Source: Mugil cephalus | Lineage: Eukaryota > Chordata > Actinopteri > Mugiliformes > Mugilidae | Length of the DNA: 64,000 nucleotides | Assembly: GCF_022458985.1 (NCBI RefSeq) | Contig: NC_061778.1 | Coordinates: forward strand, 1,815,501-1,879,500 | Direction: 5' to 3' | In this document: positions 1-11,350 of the stretch, one piece after another | How the letters are laid out: the number at the start of each line of letters is the position of its first letter | Numbering within the stretch: the first letter of the stretch is position 1 | Position numbers and translations under genes: made by a program | The notes under the pieces: generated by a model | The model's database searches: none | Told to the model about the DNA's origin: nothing | What the model saw: only the letters and a program-made list of their open reading frames with translations

Positions 1-59
1 CTGCATCTGCTCATCATTGATGGACCAATGAACTGTGAATTCTACCAGTGAATTCTAAA

Positions 60-240
60 AGAAAATGTCAGGACATGAGTCCATGAGCTGAATGTGAAGA
101 GAAACTGGGTCATGGAGGAAGACAAGGAACCCAAGAACACCAGTGGTTCTCCAGAAGAACCAGATGAATGTTTAGAAACAAGTCAAAGTCCTGACCTACA
201 TCCAGTAGAAATGTTGTGGAAAACTGCAGTTTAAGTCACC
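60..240 (+). mobile_element. Tc1-like transposase relic (catalytic end)
   Basis: A decayed piece of a Tc1/mariner DNA transposon. Read from about 103 it keeps the order of the catalytic domain: a WVMEEDKEPKNT stretch standing where the family has its second aspartate block, then SQSPDLHPVEMLW, the relic of the PDLNPIE-LW block that carries the final acid. The spacing and the tail fit the DDE core of a fish Tc1 element, but the intervening helix is altered and no inverted terminal repeat is visible. It cannot encode an active enzyme. The assignment rests on the two motifs together; the exact family is uncertain. Confidence 0.72.
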
Positions 241-1961
241 ATTTCAACAAACTCTTTTTCAGAAATGTAAAACCTCTTCACCCCTCGGTTTGTATTAAAG
301 AACTGACAGATTCCCAGCTGCACAAGAAATACACACATTTTAATTAAAAATGGTGTTGCTTTTCTAATTTGTACTTAATTCATATAACTTGTTTTGACCA
401 ATTTCACATGTCTGAAATTCACAAAAAGTGACACAATGCATGATTTTTTTCCCCTCTTTCTTGGAGCAACGTGAGACTCTCGCTGCAAAGTATCACCTGA
501 GCTTCCCTTCAGAAGGTGTTGGGATGACAACTTTAATAAGCACCTTGTGTTATACAAGACAAAGAACAGCTACAATGCTGACGGGCTCCCCGCATACATC
601 GGCTACACACTCTGCACTTCGACTCAAACATGACAGCTTCACACAAAGGCCTCGTTTATTAAGAGCTTCGACGCACGGGAGAAAATGTTCTGCTATTTCT
701 GGTTTCCTTACATCACAAATGCGTATGAGTGAAGAACGGTAAGCGTTTATTACCATCTCATTTGTTAAAAGCAGGCAATGGATTTGCTGCTGCTCACTAT
801 AGATGTGTTAAATGAACCAAAACATCTTGATAAATGTGAGCAGCAGACACAGTTTGACATATTTCTGCAGAAACTACTCAGGTTATATATCAACTCGCAG
901 ATGGTCTCATGCTCATAACATGCAGGACATAGTCAGTGGTGAATTCTTCTGTTAGCCTCGAATAGTGACAGCATGCCTGTGTTTGTTTTTATCTGTCTGT
1001 TTTTGTCCATGTGAATGTGTGTGTATGTGTTGCTGGATGATGTGAGTGGAGCTGACAGCAGTCGTATGCTTCTTGTTAGAATCCGACTCTTCTGCAGCCC
1101 ACCTGCAGCAGACTGAACAAAGAGGAAATAATCCTGCTTCCTGCTGTGACCCTTGTTATGAGACAACAAATGATCCATTACACCCGTATGTTTGTGTTTG
1201 CGTGCATACTGTTTGTACTGAAGCGTTGTTTGGACCAGTCTTAATAAATATACACACTGCATATCACTCTGTGTTTGTATCCATATCATCTAGCTGCAGG
1301 TGAAACATAAAACACTTTATCTTTGCAACATGTACAGTATATTATTCACTGATGGCCTTTACTAACATGTCATCACCATGTTTGCATCACGCTGCATTTA
1401 TGATGAATTTATCCGCTTGTTTTCTGTTTTCTTATCTTTTCCTGCATTTTCTTCAGTTTCATCTGGTTCTTTTGCATCTCTCTCTTTGTTGAATTGTTTT
1501 CATATGAAGATGACACCATCAGCTGTAAACTGCATCTCCCTGAAGTACACTACTAGTCTGGTCTTGTATGTGAACCAGTATTTGATTTGTTTTAGACTAT
1601 GAGTTTCTTGATGAGGGATTTCTGAGCAAACAATTTGTAAGCTAAAACATCTTTACTTGTTGATATGATATGTAAGAATTTGGTTCCATATTATATTTGT
1701 CTTTGGACATGTTTTGGATGAGTCATTAGACCACAAACACACACCAAGCAGACAGCAACAACTACTTTCAACGAACACTGGTAGACGTTTACTTTCATGT
1801 CTCATTTTCCTGTAACAAAAAGTTGCACTTGAACGCACCACACAGATGAACCACCAGCTTGATCCTATGCAGGAAAGGAAAACAAATGTTCATATTAGAC
1901 GGTTGCAGCAGTCTTTACTTATCAGTGAAAGGAATTCAATTTACAGTACCACATGACACTT
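241..1961. other. no recognisable gene or repeat
   Basis: AT-rich unique-looking sequence. The open frames here, including one of 104 codons at 428-742, show no motif I recognise and overlap frames on the other strand. A GT-rich stretch near 1010-1030 is the only simple sequence. Confidence 0.5.
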
Positions 1962-2300
1962 TAATCAAATGGTCTTGGTTTTGTCCATATTCAAGAGGAG
2001 GAGGTTTCCCTGGGACCACTCCACAGAGTCCGCAATCAGTGTCCTATACTCCTCCTCCTGTCCATCTCTAATACACCTTTCCACTGCAGAGTCATCAGAG
2101 AATGTATGCAGGTGGCAGGACCCAGAGCTGGACTGGAAATCAGAGGTGTAAACAGTGAACAGAAAAGGAGACAGGACAGGCCCCTGTGGAAAACAGAATT
2201 TAATCATCATGTCGACTAGTCACTGGTCACATAACAACGTGGACCCCTCCTTGAAGACAGGTGGGGAGTCCAGTGGGTCAGCACAGGAGACTGAACACTG
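1962..2300 (-). mobile_element. LINE reverse transcriptase fragment
   Basis: The minus strand encodes an 81-residue piece of a non-LTR reverse transcriptase. It begins near the conserved PQGPVLSPFLFTVYTSD block of the palm (fingers-to-palm junction). It then has FSDDSAVERCIRDGQEEEY, the catalytic metal-binding DD box with F-S in place of the usual Y/F-A, and a following LLLNMDKTKTI strand. This order is standard for L2/CR1-like fish LINEs. Both flanks are lost, so it is a dead 5'- and 3'-truncated copy. The strand is sure, the clade is not. Confidence 0.8.
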
Positions 2301-4369
2301 GTTTATCATGTGTATGGAATCCTTCACTAAAGATGAAGCCCATACTACTGTTACGACCCCTCCCTTTCTGCTAGTTGTGGCTCACCGTGCCACTTCCTGC
2401 AGGAGAGAGGGAGAGGTGTTATGGTAAAGCAGAGACACCTGGCTCCTACCAAGCATATAAATACTGGCTGGAACTCATACTCTCTCTCTGTCTCCTAGGC
2501 TCCACACCACTCCTGGTTTTGGGTTTGTTTGTTGCTCTTGTTTATGCAGTCAGAACACACGCACACACACGTTTCACGGACCCATGCATCTCCTTTTCAC
2601 CACAGATACATATACTGTCAACACCCCATACCAGCTGAAATCAGTTGCTTAATTTCTTTTCAATACACAGTGAAAAACTCCATCTTGACTGGTCTCTCTC
2701 TGGTCACAGGCTCAGAGCCGGTTTGTGACACTACCATTGCATGTCAGTCCTGAAGTAATATTTGATAAAGATATAAGAGCTTTAGCTGCAGTACACAGAG
2801 AACACTTCTGTTGTGTTCTATTTCTTGACATTGATGTCGTACTTGTAGTGTATTTTTTTCAACCTTGGTGTCAGTGAATGCACCATGGCTGTGTTTACGG
2901 TGTTGATGTGGTCTACAGCCGACAGAAGCCCGTGTTTAAGCTTCAATGAACTTGCAGAAAAGCCTCCATAGCTTCTTTTGTGTGAGATGCTACATTATGT
3001 ATTCAGGTCAAGAATACATGCCATTGTTGCAAAGCTTTACTTTCTACTGCTTTAAATTAGTGACTTTCACCACTGATTAGTCAACTTTAGGGGGTTGACA
3101 TCACATGGACAAGGAGAAACCAATCAAACAATCAAAAGGGGGAAAACACAGGAAGTAAATCAGGACAACAAACAGGGTCACAGATATTTCCCCAATGGCG
3201 ATTAACAAAGTATTATCTTAATATTAAAAACTCAAAACCATGACGGAAACTAAATCACAGGGTTAAAACTCTGGGATACTTTCCACCAGCATTGACATTC
3301 TTCATCATGGTAAATCTGTGGAGACGGATGTATAATCAGTGTTGCAGTCACACAGTCACAGCAACTGACACATCTGATCAGTGAGCTGCCTTAAAAAAAA
3401 GAAACACACTCATCTGAATAATCACAGACTGCACAGCCCACTGGGTGACTGTGGATCAGCATTAATAGGACCGCCTGTCCTGTGGGCTCAGCACATACAC
3501 ACACACACGCACAAACACACCTCATTTGTAATCTAGTTCTCTCTACTCTCATCTCATTCACTCTATCAATTTTAATTTCAAATGTGCCTCATTAGCTCAA
3601 AAACACAAAGGCACTTCTTGCCAAATAAATAACAACAGATAAACATTAATTTAGCTGCCATGACAGCGTGACATTAACAAAGCCAGATAGATGGAGGGTA
3701 AATTAATCCAATCTTAAAGGGATATACACATTTATTGGATTTATTTTAGGCCCGTGTGAATTATACAGCGGCCTGTGATAGCTCTAATGCAACAACGAGT
3801 TGTCACATTAGCTGTAGCAATGATTACACACTGGCTGCACACAGTGGGAACATTTGGTTCATGCATGTGCCACAGCGGATCCCATCACTGGTCATGTATG
3901 AAACCATCAGGCCACATTTCACTATCCACCGTAGAGTCTCCAGTGAATTGAGGTGTCGGCGCAGCCAAACTTTGGCCTGATACTGTGTATCAGTCGTCCC
4001 AAAATGTCTCATGTGTGTTAACTATTTTTGAAACAGACGTCTCTATTCGTGCTGAAGCTGCAGTGAATTGATAAGAATTGGGTCACACAGGAATTCTAAA
4101 CAGGGCGCAGCGCTGAATAAAATTAAATCAGGAGTTTGCCAGAACGAGACAGGGAGTCCCCTGCCAGCAAAGTTTGGCAGATGGAGGCCAAGTAGAAGCT
4201 TCTTCAAATCCATGGAGGGAACGTGTTTACTGTAAAGTGAGTAAAGATGCAATCAAACAAAAAGAAGAAACCTCAATGGAAGCATCACCTTCTGTGGCCT
4301 TGAAAGGTGGCCGTCATTCATGTGAGTATCTCATTCATGACAGTAGGAAACACAGCATTACATAAAACG
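2301..4369. other. no recognisable gene; short CA tract
   Basis: No coding or repeat signature recognised. There is an imperfect CA tract near 3497-3522. The block from about 3580 to 3860 is compositionally different: AT-rich, with several TAAT/ATTA cores and no simple repeats. It is the sort of sequence that can be a conserved non-coding element, but conservation cannot be judged from one genome. Confidence 0.4.
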
Positions 4370-4371
4370 TA

Positions 4372-4729
4372 CACCCATCAGCCACAACATTATGACCACT
4401 GAGAGGAGAAGTGAATAATATTGACCGTCTTGTAATAATTCAGCGTTCTGCAGGGAAACGTTTGGACCTTTCATTCATTCATGTGGAGGTTAGACCACCC
4501 ACCTAGACCAGACCAGGCGCCCCCACCCCATGGCAATGACACTCCTTGATGGCAACAGCCATCCCTCCCCTCAAAGGCCCCCCACTAACAACATCCTATT
4601 TCCAGACACCACAGGACAACCACAGAAGACCCATGTCCATTCTCTGATGTGTCACAACTGGTTTTGAAGACACATAGGGAGACCTACACAATATTAGGCA
4701 GGTGGTCATAATATTATGGCTGATCAGCA
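4372..4729 (+). mobile_element. Short Tc1-like element with both ends (MITE-like)
   Basis: Both ends of a Tc1/mariner-type element are present. The left end holds ATCAGCCACAACATTATGAC and the right end, reverse-complemented, holds ATCAGCCATAATATTATGAC, followed by the CACCTGCCTAATATTGTGTA subterminal stretch usual for this fish family. A TA lies at each outer edge (4370-4371 and 4730-4731), as expected for a TA target duplication. Only about 360 bp separate the ends and no transposase frame survives, so it is an internally deleted, non-autonomous copy. Other pieces of the same family lie at 7.3, 20.65, 31.6, 47.6 and 59.5 kb. Confidence 0.75.
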
Positions 4730-4731
4730 TA

Positions 4732-5589
4732 TGGCTAAGTATTAAATACTTTTGCATGGCTATCGTTTGATGAAGTTACTCTGGATCTGTAACTGGATAT
4801 TAAAAATGTTTGAGACTTCTGAAGTAAGTTGACTTTGTTGTTTCTGGAAGAATTTGACGTATCTGCCACAGTCATTATTCTTATTCATACCTGTCATGAT
4901 CTCCAGCACAACGATAACAACCGTTCCCTTTAACTTATGCTGATATGAATTAACGCAAATTAAAGAACGACTAGTCAACTGTAATTATGGATTTCACGCT
5001 CCATGTCTTTCCATCTTTCAGTTATCTCTGCACGCAGTCAATTAAACAATACAGTAGGTCAACGACAAATGTTCTCAGTCAGGACAAACATGGACAAGCT
5101 TCAGTCTCCATTAAGTATGACAGGGTGAACTGTGCATCCTTCATAATATAAAAAATAATTAAAAAACAAATACGTAAATCTGCATTTATACACAGCATCA
5201 TCAGCTTACTGTGCTTTGCCAGGTGAATTAAAAACTCTAATCTGTAAATTTCTCTTTCCCTCTTCACTCTTGCTCTCCATCTTTAACCAAAATGAATGCA
5301 GAGACAGAAAATCAGATTTTCAAGCCGATGCGACTCATCTCTTTCCACGTTTCACGAGCAACGAGCAGATGAGATCTGGGTCACACAGGAATTTGACACA
5401 GCTCTGGTTACTGAGCACAATTAAGTCAGAGACAGCAACACCTGAGCTGAACCAGAGGAGCAGAAGCTACAGGAGCAGAGAAAAGAAAACTGTTTTCATC
5501 TTCTTCTTCTTCTTCTTCTTCTTCATGTCGCAATAATGAGCAGCACCTGCTGAAATAATTGGTAAATATCTGCTGCTCAAACACAGGCA
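4732..5589. other. no recognisable gene; TTC microsatellite
   Basis: AT-rich unique-looking sequence. A perfect (TTC)n run occupies about 5499-5524. Nothing else was recognised. Confidence 0.5.
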
Positions 5590-5795
5590 TGGTATTTACA
5601 TGTCCTCCTGTGTCTGTGTGGGTTCTCTCTGGGTCCTGTGCTCATTAGGTTCATTGTGGATTCTAAATTGGCTGTAGGCGTGAGTTTGAATGATTTTCCG
5701 TCTCTCTGTGTTAGTCCTGAAACAGACTGGAGACCTGTCCGGAGTGGACGCCCCCTCTCACCCAAAGACAGCTGGGATAGTCCTGTGTCTCCAAC
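5590..5795 (+). mobile_element. SINE-like repeat, body only
   Basis: A copy of a very common teleost repeat. Landmarks in order are a TGTGTGGGTTCTCTCTGGG segment, TCTAAATTGGCTGTAGGCGTGAG, AGACTGGAGACCTGTCC and AAGACAGCTGGGATAG. The tRNA-like head and the GGATG tail are missing here. Copies with other parts preserved sit at 14.9, 20.4, 30.6, 31.2, 38.1 and 63.4 kb. The strand is that of the copy with a head at 20437. Confidence 0.68.
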
Positions 5796-7299
5796 CCGAG
5801 GCCAGGAGACCAAACAGCCTTAGAACGGGAACATCGTGCACAGAGAATGTAGATCTGGGAGTGGATTTCCCACAATCCTCTTTGCTGTTTTGTTCACCCT
5901 GCTCTCCTTCCTGTAGTGGGTTTCGTCATTGTCCCATATTGAGGCCCAGAACAGTGGAGTCAGAGATGTGGATCAGGGGTGTTCATGTGTGAAGAACGTG
6001 AACAGAAACTCATTCAGGACACATCACTGCGGGACGCCAGTGTTCAGGAGGAAGGTGGATGATGTGTTGTTCCCTCTTCTTACTGTTTGAGGCCGGTTGG
6101 TAAAAAAAAGCCCCTGATTTATTTCTATAATAGTACAAGTTTTCTGGAAGGCGTCTGTTAAATAAGGTCTTATCCTATCGACTATCTGCTAATTTACTCT
6201 CATTTTCAAAGCTCAAATCTGTACAGCTTAAAAGTTTTAATTTCATTTTCTTGACTTCTTAGAATCTTATTTATTCATTTTCATGACATAAATCAGAAAA
6301 AAATACTATTAAAAGCCATTTACTCATGTGTGTGTGCAGACAAAACTTGAATCATTCCATTGGAACGGACACATTGCAAACAAAAAAAAGCACGACCATG
6401 ACACCTTAAAGGTTTCCTCTCCGTCGTTGATTCTAGCTCACGTGTGCTCTTATAATGCCAGTTTTAACATATATTCCAGCCATTTATTTTCTTTTTTTTA
6501 TCCAAAGGACATGTGCTTTTCCAGAATCTGAGGATCACTGGAGCACCAGTGACAACCTCTAGATTTATTATGTCTAGGTCCTAACTTGAAATATTCAGCC
6601 GTTCCCTCTGATCCCCCCAGGAGACGTAGCCGCTGTGATTTAGGTAGTGGTGCAATGTGTGTAGCAAGGGAAGGAGGATCCAGGCACAAGACGCACAAGC
6701 TGGAGAGACAGGATGAGTAACTCAAAGTTAATTTAGTGATACCTCACTAATCAAAGGAATAAAAGGCTCTGCATAGGTCAAGGTGACAAAAAAAAGGTCC
6801 ATGGAAACAAAGACAACCAGCAGGAAGGACTGGAGAGAAAATATATATATATGTATATAAACCAACACATCTCATCTGTTCTCAAGCCTCAGAGGGAAGA
6901 AAGAACAACAGACAGAATGAATGAATCAATTACAGACAAAGAGAAAAACAAATAGAGGAAATTGTTTTCAGATAAAAACGCACGGACCTCAGAACAGGAA
7001 GGGAGAGCTTTTATTTGGGCATCGAACTGATTTGTCCTGTCACAAAGAAAACAGGATCCACTAATTCATTACCAGGGAAATGGATTCCAGACAGAAGCGT
7101 CTGTGCTGAGCTTCACAAACGCTCAATAAAGTATGTGGATGTTTCTGGGAGGGTTCATCTGGTGCTGTTCACAGTAAAAATGACAGGAAGTCTAATTAAA
7201 GCAGCTTGACTGTTCATTAGTTAACTAATAGATAGTTGTCTTAGTATAATGACAAAAACAAAAGCTTTATTGTAATGGAAATCAGGGGCTCCATCACTT
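5796..7299. other. no recognisable gene or repeat
   Basis: No motif-bearing frame. A short AT tract lies at about 6840-6858. The remainder is unclassified AT-rich sequence. Confidence 0.45.
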
Positions 7300-7800
7300 T
7301 ATACACTAATCAGGCATAACATTATGACCACCTTCCTAATATTGTATTAGGGTTCCTGTGGTGTCTGGCAACACAACATGTTTTACATTACTTTACTTTA
7401 TTATGTTTATTTGGGGACAGGGACAGTGCATTAATCAACAAACTAACAAGGGATACAAAGAACAGGAGGACAAGCAGGCAGACACACTATACAGAGCAGG
7501 TTACAGACATTATATATACATACATAGGGAAAAATATATGACTGACTCCGGTTCGGTTTCTGTGTGGGGTTTGATTGTGATCACATTTCTCATTTTGTAA
7601 CAGACAGTTTTTGAGTGTAAGGGGGGCCTCTGTGGATCATCCCACAGATACTTGATCAGTTAGGGATCTAGTGAATCGGAGGCCAGGTCAACACCTTGTG
7701 TTTTTTTGAGTTGTTACTCATGTGTTTTTGTGGCTGCATCCTGCTGCGGGTGGCTGCTATCATCAAGGAGTTAACTGTGCATTTAGGTCCAAACAAAAGT
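7300..7800 (-). mobile_element. Tc1-like relic split by a second repeat
   Basis: The minus strand reads a Tc1-like element in two parts. At 7300-7371 are the terminal repeat (CAGGCATAACATTATGACCA on the plus strand) and the subterminal CCTAATATTGTA stretch. At 7618-7720 is the catalytic-domain piece, translating to KVLTWPPIH with the decayed end block and a CTGTGGGATGATCCACAG remnant. A further stretch to about 7800 matches the same element's interior at 20.75 kb. Between them, about 7372-7617 is unrelated sequence with the TTATTTGGGGACAGGGACAG motif of another common fish repeat, so a second element appears to have landed in the first. Confidence 0.65.
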
Positions 7801-8749
7801 CCTGTAAGCACCGGTAAACACCAGCGACTCACAAACCTAGACAGGCAGACGTGTGTGGAGCTATCTCGCCTTGGCAGAGTCCCTGATTCTGACAGGGAAT
7901 CGAACTGCCGGCTCATCTCCCCCTCTGCTCCGCTGCTCATCACATCATCAAACCTGACAGCTCATGTCAAAGCTTGGCCTCCGTCTTCCCGTCGTTCACC
8001 CTCCATTCTGCCCTTCACTCTTCCCTCCTGCTCAGACACAGTCTTCTTTCTTCTTCTATTTGATTCTGTCCTTCCACCAGCCACCGCGTCACTGCTTTTT
8101 TTTTTTTAGTTAATAGTTTAGTTTTAGTTTTTAGTTTTAGTTTAAAGTTAATCAAGATAAAAAAAACAAAGAGTTCAGAACTACAGCTGAAATATAAAAT
8201 GTTCTCTTTCTCTTTGGGTTTTATTGGATCAAATGTATTTTGATCATTTGGTCTTTCCTGTGGAGCTTGGATCTGTTTTTGAGTCCAGACTTATATATAA
8301 TAGATATCTGTCAAAATATATATTCCACAGATGTGGATAGATTGACACAGATGTGAATCTTTCTGTCACTTTCCATGAGTGGGAAAAACCGTGATTACAT
8401 AAAACAACCAAGATGTTGCAAGATGCACAACTGAGTAGACAAACAAAAGCACTGACTGAGACAGAATCCTGTCCACAACGAAAGGTACAAGAAGTATTAA
8501 AGCATTAACTAACAGGGAAACAGACAGGAAACCCCTGAAAACATAGATGAGGAAGTCCCAAAGACCCAGCAGAGTCCCAAACTAAACTCAACTCCATGTA
8601 GTATAGGATGAAATGAAGGGACAGAAGTCACTGAGATGGACTAAAACTAACGACAAACATCTCCAGGACGATGAACCTGCAAAGCACCGGAAAAATTGTG
8701 CAGGTGTTCTCAGTAGAGCGGGTGATGTTCTGAATGCAAGATGTCCTCT
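7801..8749. other. no recognisable gene or repeat
   Basis: Contains a T run at about 8096-8108 and a TTTAGTTTTTAG-type stretch at 8110-8145. The 137-codon plus-strand frame 7696-8109 overlaps the transposon relic and shows no domain. Confidence 0.4.
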
Positions 8750-8945
8750 CAGCCCCAGGGTGCTGAGACGAGACTTGGCTAAAAAGACAAACCCAAAATA
8801 AAGAGCTCCAAAACTCTCAGGTCCATATGTGTGACCCTGGTCTCTACGATAGATAGAGAATGGATTCTCAGTGTCAGCAAACACCACCAACCTCATTCAT
8901 TTGTGATAAACCAAAAGAGAAATTCAAGCTTGTCTTAGATCAGAC
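8750..8945. repeat. Unclassified dispersed repeat, copy 1
   Basis: This segment is related to 19325-19500 in the same orientation. Shared landmarks in the same order are TTGGCTAAAAA / TTGCCTAAAAA, AGCTCCAAAA, CATATGTGTGACCCTGGTCTC / CACATGCGTGATCCTGGTCTC (one step shown in shortened form), and TTTGTGATAAACCAAAAGAG / TATGTGATAAACTAATGGAG. I do not recognise the family. It has no obvious coding capacity. Confidence 0.5.
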
Positions 8946-9169
8946 AGTAGAATTCACAGAGCTGTCTGTGAACTCAAATCATCTCAAAAAACACATTTTT
9001 AACATTTAACTATATACAAAGCGTTTTATGATCTTCCAAGAGAATCTGGCTAGGGAACTGATTCCTACTGCAGGACGTGAGTTTTTCTAGTGTTATATTC
9101 TCGTGATTGTTACCTACTTGACCTTCTGCCCGCCGCTGTAAAATAAGCAGGAACCAGCGAGGGCAGAGT

Positions 9170-9521
9170 CTCTGCATTGTGAAGCGCACTCATATGAACT
9201 TAGTCTGGAGCGGTTACAGTTAATGTTCTTATCCTTCTCAGCGCTCAGAGCTCAGTTATGAAAAGTCTGTCAGCGTCCTCTTCAGCTTCCTCTCCCTCGC
9301 TGACACGAGTGTCTCCTGAGACGAACTCGACACCTCTCTCCTACGCTGCCTACACCTCGGTGGCCGCTCTCAGTTTGGGCCGCGTCACTGCAGGAGGCTT
9401 TAAAAACTTTCGTTGGGTAACAGGTGTTGTTTCCAATAAACTTTTCCAAAATATAATACATGCATGCGAACCATCAGCTGAAGATCTGTCGACCCTGGAA
9501 AGGGATCAGACTTTAAACTAA
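9170..9521 (+). other. CpG-enriched patch with an 87-codon frame
   Basis: From about 9170 to 9425 CpG dinucleotides are clearly more frequent than in the surrounding DNA. An 87-codon frame (9258-9521) begins with ATG inside it. Its first 50 residues are Ser/Thr-rich (SLSASSSASSPSLTRVSPET) and match no family I know. It could be a decayed exon, a promoter-proximal region or chance. No splice sites decide it. Confidence 0.25.
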
Positions 9522-9759
9522 CTCATCATTGTTATTTGTGAGTTCATGAATTCATTGTGTTTCACACGTCCAGTTGTTGGTCAGTGGGTCACAGCTGCAC
9601 AGCAACATTTTATAAAACACCTGTTTCTATCAGGTTTTAGTTTCACCTCAGCAAAGCACAAATAAACCTTTGGGGAATCATCAGAATTTCTGCTCACACT
9701 GAAGAAAAAGTGGTAATGAGTTCTCTTTAAAGACAACGAAGCTTTGAGTGAACACATTC

Positions 9760-10145
9760 AGAAAAAGTGATGTTACTATTAAAACGCGTTACTATTTCCT
9801 AACAAGTAATCAGATTAAAGTGACTTATCCAAGTTACTGTGCGTTACTATATTAAACATTTTATATTTTCTTTTCTTCTTGCGTTTCAGGGAGTGACGTC
9901 ACATGTAATACCATGCAGCTACACAAACATAGACAACAGTGGAGGGAGGAGATACAGCCACTGGAGGAGGTTAGAGGAGCAGCTCGGAGACAGAAGGGCT
10001 GGAGGATCAAAAAAAAGAAAAAAATCAGTAAGCTGAAGAGAGTTGAATAAGTTGGTCGGGCAGTTTATTATAAAAACATGCATTTATTTTATTTTTAAAT
10101 CAAGCAATCAGTAAAAGTAGCAAAGTTACTTTTTGAAGGAGCAAT
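9760..10145. repeat. TAACGCGTTAC-type interspersed repeat
   Basis: Both ends carry the AGTAAC/GTTACT words of a very common teleost repeat: AAAACGCGTTACTATTTCC and AAGTAATCAGATTAAAG on the left, and AGTAGCAAAGTTACTTTTTG on the right in inverted arrangement. The middle holds a purine-rich patch. Likely a non-autonomous DNA element. The internal polypyrimidine-AG at 9866-9890 resembles a splice acceptor but lies within the repeat. Confidence 0.5.
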
Positions 10146-10219
10146 CAGAGGTGATGGGTCTATTATCACAGAATGAACTGAGAGAGTCAGAACTAGAGTT
10201 CAAAGAGTCCAATTTAAAT

Positions 10220-10236
10220 GGGGGGGGGGGGGGGGG
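10220..10236. repeat. 17-bp G homopolymer
   Basis: An uninterrupted run of 17 G, unusual in length for AT-rich fish DNA. It could form a G-quadruplex and is prone to sequencing length error. Confidence 0.9.
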
Positions 10237-10511
10237 TGCACTATATAACATGTATAACACTTCACAATCTAATCTTGTGAAGCACGCTGCTCTGTCCAGA
10301 TGTTTCCACCCTCAGGGTTTCTGCACATGCTGTTAGCCACGCCGCCGTCCTGATGTGACCTATTATATAACACAGCCTCTTTATCAGAGCAAACTTTCAC
10401 ATAAAATCAACACAGTCTCCTTTTCTATGTATTATTTTAAGCAGCTGAGTGAATTTTCCAGAGAATCATATTCATATTCAGGATCTAGCGATCAATCATT
10501 TTTTCTCACTT

Positions 10512-11350
10512 AACCTCCTGAGACACAAGCATTTTGTCAGGTTTAAGAGGTGTTAGGAGGTGAGGACCCACATGCAGGACTGATGATGAGGCACAAAGTT
10601 CAAACAAAAGGTTTTTAATGATTAACAAAAGGCGCTGCAGGAAAAGGCAGGAAACCCAAAAATACAAAAATCTAAAGAATCATCAAACATGGCAAGGTAA
10701 TATGGAATAAGACATGGAAACATGGATCTAACATTAACAACACAACAAGGAACAAAGGGAAAAGCAGGGCTATATATACAGAAGAGGCCTCAGGGAAGAC
10801 GAGGCACAGGTGAAACAAAGCAGGACAATCAACACAGGGGAAACCAATTAATAATCAAGAGACAACAAGGCACAAGACAGGAAACCTGGAAACTTTGACA
10901 AAATAAATTTGACAAAGCACAAGGAGACATGAAAGGCAGGAACCTTCAAAACAAACACAGAACCTTGACACTTTTGTTTGGAATTCATCTTAATTTCTTT
11001 AAAATAAGATTAAGATTTTTAGGCATTTGGGATTAGTGGGACCTAAGAAGTAAAAAAAACAAGCATCATCTTTGAACTGGAAGTAGTTTTTGATGTGGAC
11101 ACAGGAATTATTATTTCAGTGTATATTACAATTTAAGTCACCAACGTCTGTCAAAGCATTAAATTCTCATTTCATATCAAACTACAAAAGTTAATAAGCA
11201 TAAATAAACAAATGTATTGACCCTTCTCTACCAGTACATGACAGACAAAAGTGTCTCCTTATGAGGACAACAGGTCTAAATGAAGCAGAATAAACTGCAA
11301 CAAACCTCAAACATGATGTCCACATATGAGGACGCTGGGTCTCAGGAACC
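10512..11350 (+). mobile_element. Inverted-end repeat, interrupted by an LTR
   Basis: The outer ends are inverted copies of one another: AACCTCCTGAGAC at 10512 and, reverse-complemented, TTCCTGAGACCCAGCGTCC at the right end near 11325-11350. The body runs 10512-10534 and then 10971-11350. It matches, in the opposite orientation, the copy at 57199-57650, including ATTCCAAACAAA, TAATCCCAAAT, CTTCCAGTT and CTCCTCATAAGGA words. The copy is split by the LTR at 10535-10970. Likely a non-autonomous DNA transposon of unknown superfamily. Confidence 0.65.
10535..10970 (-). mobile_element. Apparent solo LTR
   Basis: A 436-bp block read on the minus strand. It starts TGTCAAGGTTC and ends CCTGACA, the TG...CA ends of a long terminal repeat. 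It has a TATATATAG promoter-like box (plus 10768-10782) and an ATTAAA polyadenylation-type signal further on (near plus 10610), in the order expected for U3 and R. The flanks CATTT and CTTTT match at four of five positions, consistent with a 5-bp target duplication. No internal retroelement sequence is present, as expected after recombination between two LTRs. The related repeat at 57.2 kb lacks this block, which supports the boundaries. Confidence 0.68.

Noticed and set aside
9839-10036. Frame following a good polypyrimidine-AG at 9866-9890
   Set aside because: Lies inside a common interspersed repeat, so the splice-like signal is probably part of the repeat.
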